Source: Rikenella microfusus (lineage in GTDB: Bacteria; Bacteroidota; Bacteroidia; Bacteroidales; VadinHA17). From it: 48,894 nt of DNA. The notes below the pieces were generated by a model. The model was not told where the DNA came from, did not search any database, and saw only the letters and a program-made list of their open reading frames with translations. The stretch spans positions 194,795 through 243,688 of the forward strand of contig DYKN01000001.1 in NCBI GenBank assembly GCA_020722575.1, in the 5' to 3' direction. A program made the position numbers and the translations under genes. Shown in pieces: positions 48,320-48,894 of this stretch (positions are counted from its first letter, which is position 1; every line of letters starts with the position of its first letter).

Positions 48320-48894
48320 TCATTTATCTTTTATACAACGAACCGATAAACCGGAGTTTTTATCTCCATAGTTACTGTAAATACAATTACTATACGATTC
48401 GAGTCTGTAAAACCATGCTTTATCTGTGCCAGATTCATTGAAGCTCCAGAAAACGCCATTCACCATATTATTATAAAAACTATTTGTATTGCTATCATAT
48501 GTGCCTGCTGCCACAGCTGAAAATCCAGTCTCGTTGTTGGTTTGATCGGACTCATATTCCCACATTGTGGTTCCTGGTAATTTTAGTTTATATGCAGAAC
48601 AGTAATTTCCATTATTACATTTTACGGAATCATTTAAATAGATAAATAATTCATCCCAATCTTTATTGTCAGCCAAATGCCAGCCGTCAGGACATACATC
48701 ACGTGCCATATACCAGTTGTATAATCTCCCAAACCGGGAATACTTAATACTATCGTTATCATAATACCATGAGCCATTAGAGGTAAAATAATTAAGGTTT
48801 TCTGCCATCCAATATTGATTCCCTATTTTAACGATAGGGTATTTCTGGTTGTCTCTTGAGTCAAAAAGATATTCAGGTTCCAATGTTGTAATTT
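48320..48894 (-). CDS. FISUMP-domain protein, 5' end cut off by the window edge
   Basis: The frame is open to the right edge (the codons before a TTG at 48881-48883 read I-T-T with no stop), so the gene's 5' end lies outside and only about 191 C-terminal residues are seen. They form a Fibrobacter-succinogenes major paralogous (FISUMP) domain: YLFDSRDNQKYPIVKIGNQY, WMAENLNY, GRLYNWYMARDVCPDGWHLA, DWDELF, TGFSAVAAGTYD and the final LSVRCIKDK. Cys pairs (CNNGNYC) may form disulfides. These are exported, often lipoprotein or T9SS-linked, C-type-lectin-like proteins of unknown ligand. No T9SS sorting domain is at the C-terminus. Confidence 0.88.
   Translation of the reverse strand, partial: ITTLEPEYLFDSRDNQKYPIVKIGNQYWMAENLNYFTSNGSWYYDNDSIKYSRFGRLYNWYMARDVCPDGWHLADNKDWDELFIYLNDSVKCNNGNYCSAYKLKLPGTTMWEYESDQTNNETGFSAVAAGTYDSNTNSFYNNMVNGVFWSFNESGTDKAWFYRLESYSNCIYSNYGDKNSGLSVRCIKDK

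Noticed and set aside
1..48894. CRISPR arrays, prophage, integrative element and rRNA genes.
   Set aside because: No regularly spaced direct repeats, no integrase or phage structural genes and no rRNA signatures were seen on either strand.

Overview
The window is a piece of chromosome from a member of the Bacteroidota, most likely a Bacteroidales/Marinilabiliales-type anaerobe. The evidence is the Bacteroidota promoter element TAnnTTTG in front of many genes, a SusC/SusD pair, a type IX secretion C-terminal sorting domain, an S46 dipeptidyl-peptidase, methylmalonyl-CoA mutase in two subunits, a K+-dependent membrane pyrophosphatase and a long acidic/basic tail on ribosomal protein S16. The DNA is AT-rich and ribosome binding sites are weak, as usual in this phylum. 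Species cannot be named from this sequence.

Layout. 1-4.1 kb: an ECF sigma factor overlapping a membrane-anchored outer-membrane-barrel protein, then a lipoprotein and an exported PAP2 phosphatase. A two-part motif (ACCCAACC-N13-CTGATCTT) occurs before both the sigma gene and the lipoprotein gene with identical spacing, suggesting an autoregulated ECF regulon. 4.1-5.0 kb: a transposon graveyard holding remnants of at least two unrelated transposases, a 40-bp perfect palindrome and smaller palindromes. 5.0-5.7 kb: a QueF-like protein without the catalytic cysteine and tRNA-Cys. 6-10 kb: DPP7-type peptidase, RNase HII and a glycosyltransferase. 10.2-12.2 kb: a T9SS cargo protein and a collagen-repeat/C1q-like surface protein. 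12.3-17.5 kb: prfB with its programmed +1 frameshift and methylmalonyl-CoA mutase mutA-mutB. 17.7-21.7 kb: a thioredoxin-like protein, two small membrane proteins, recX-prmC and, divergently, ribD.

21.7-27.3 kb holds the most distinctive unit: an exported TPR/Ig-like/caspase protease 6 bp upstream of a giant sensor (Reg_prop propeller, Y_Y_Y domain, membrane segment, coiled coil, SpoIIE phosphatase). It reads as a two-gene signalling module that combines a periplasmic or surface caspase with a transmembrane PP2C phosphatase. Then, on the minus strand, dnaE-trxA-LOG; on plus, a SusC/SusD pair without any carbohydrate enzymes; rpsP-rimM; on minus, a family 2 glycosyltransferase overlapping tsaC; on plus, the pyrophosphatase and a threonine/serine dehydratase; on minus, mutL followed by two rhomboid proteases and a membrane EEP phosphatase joined by 1-nt overlaps; on plus, a second EEP hydrolase; and at the right edge a FISUMP-domain protein cut by the window.

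Most of the window is housekeeping and genetically compact (overlapping operons, convergent genes sharing 3' ends). No rRNA, CRISPR array, prophage or intact insertion sequence was seen.
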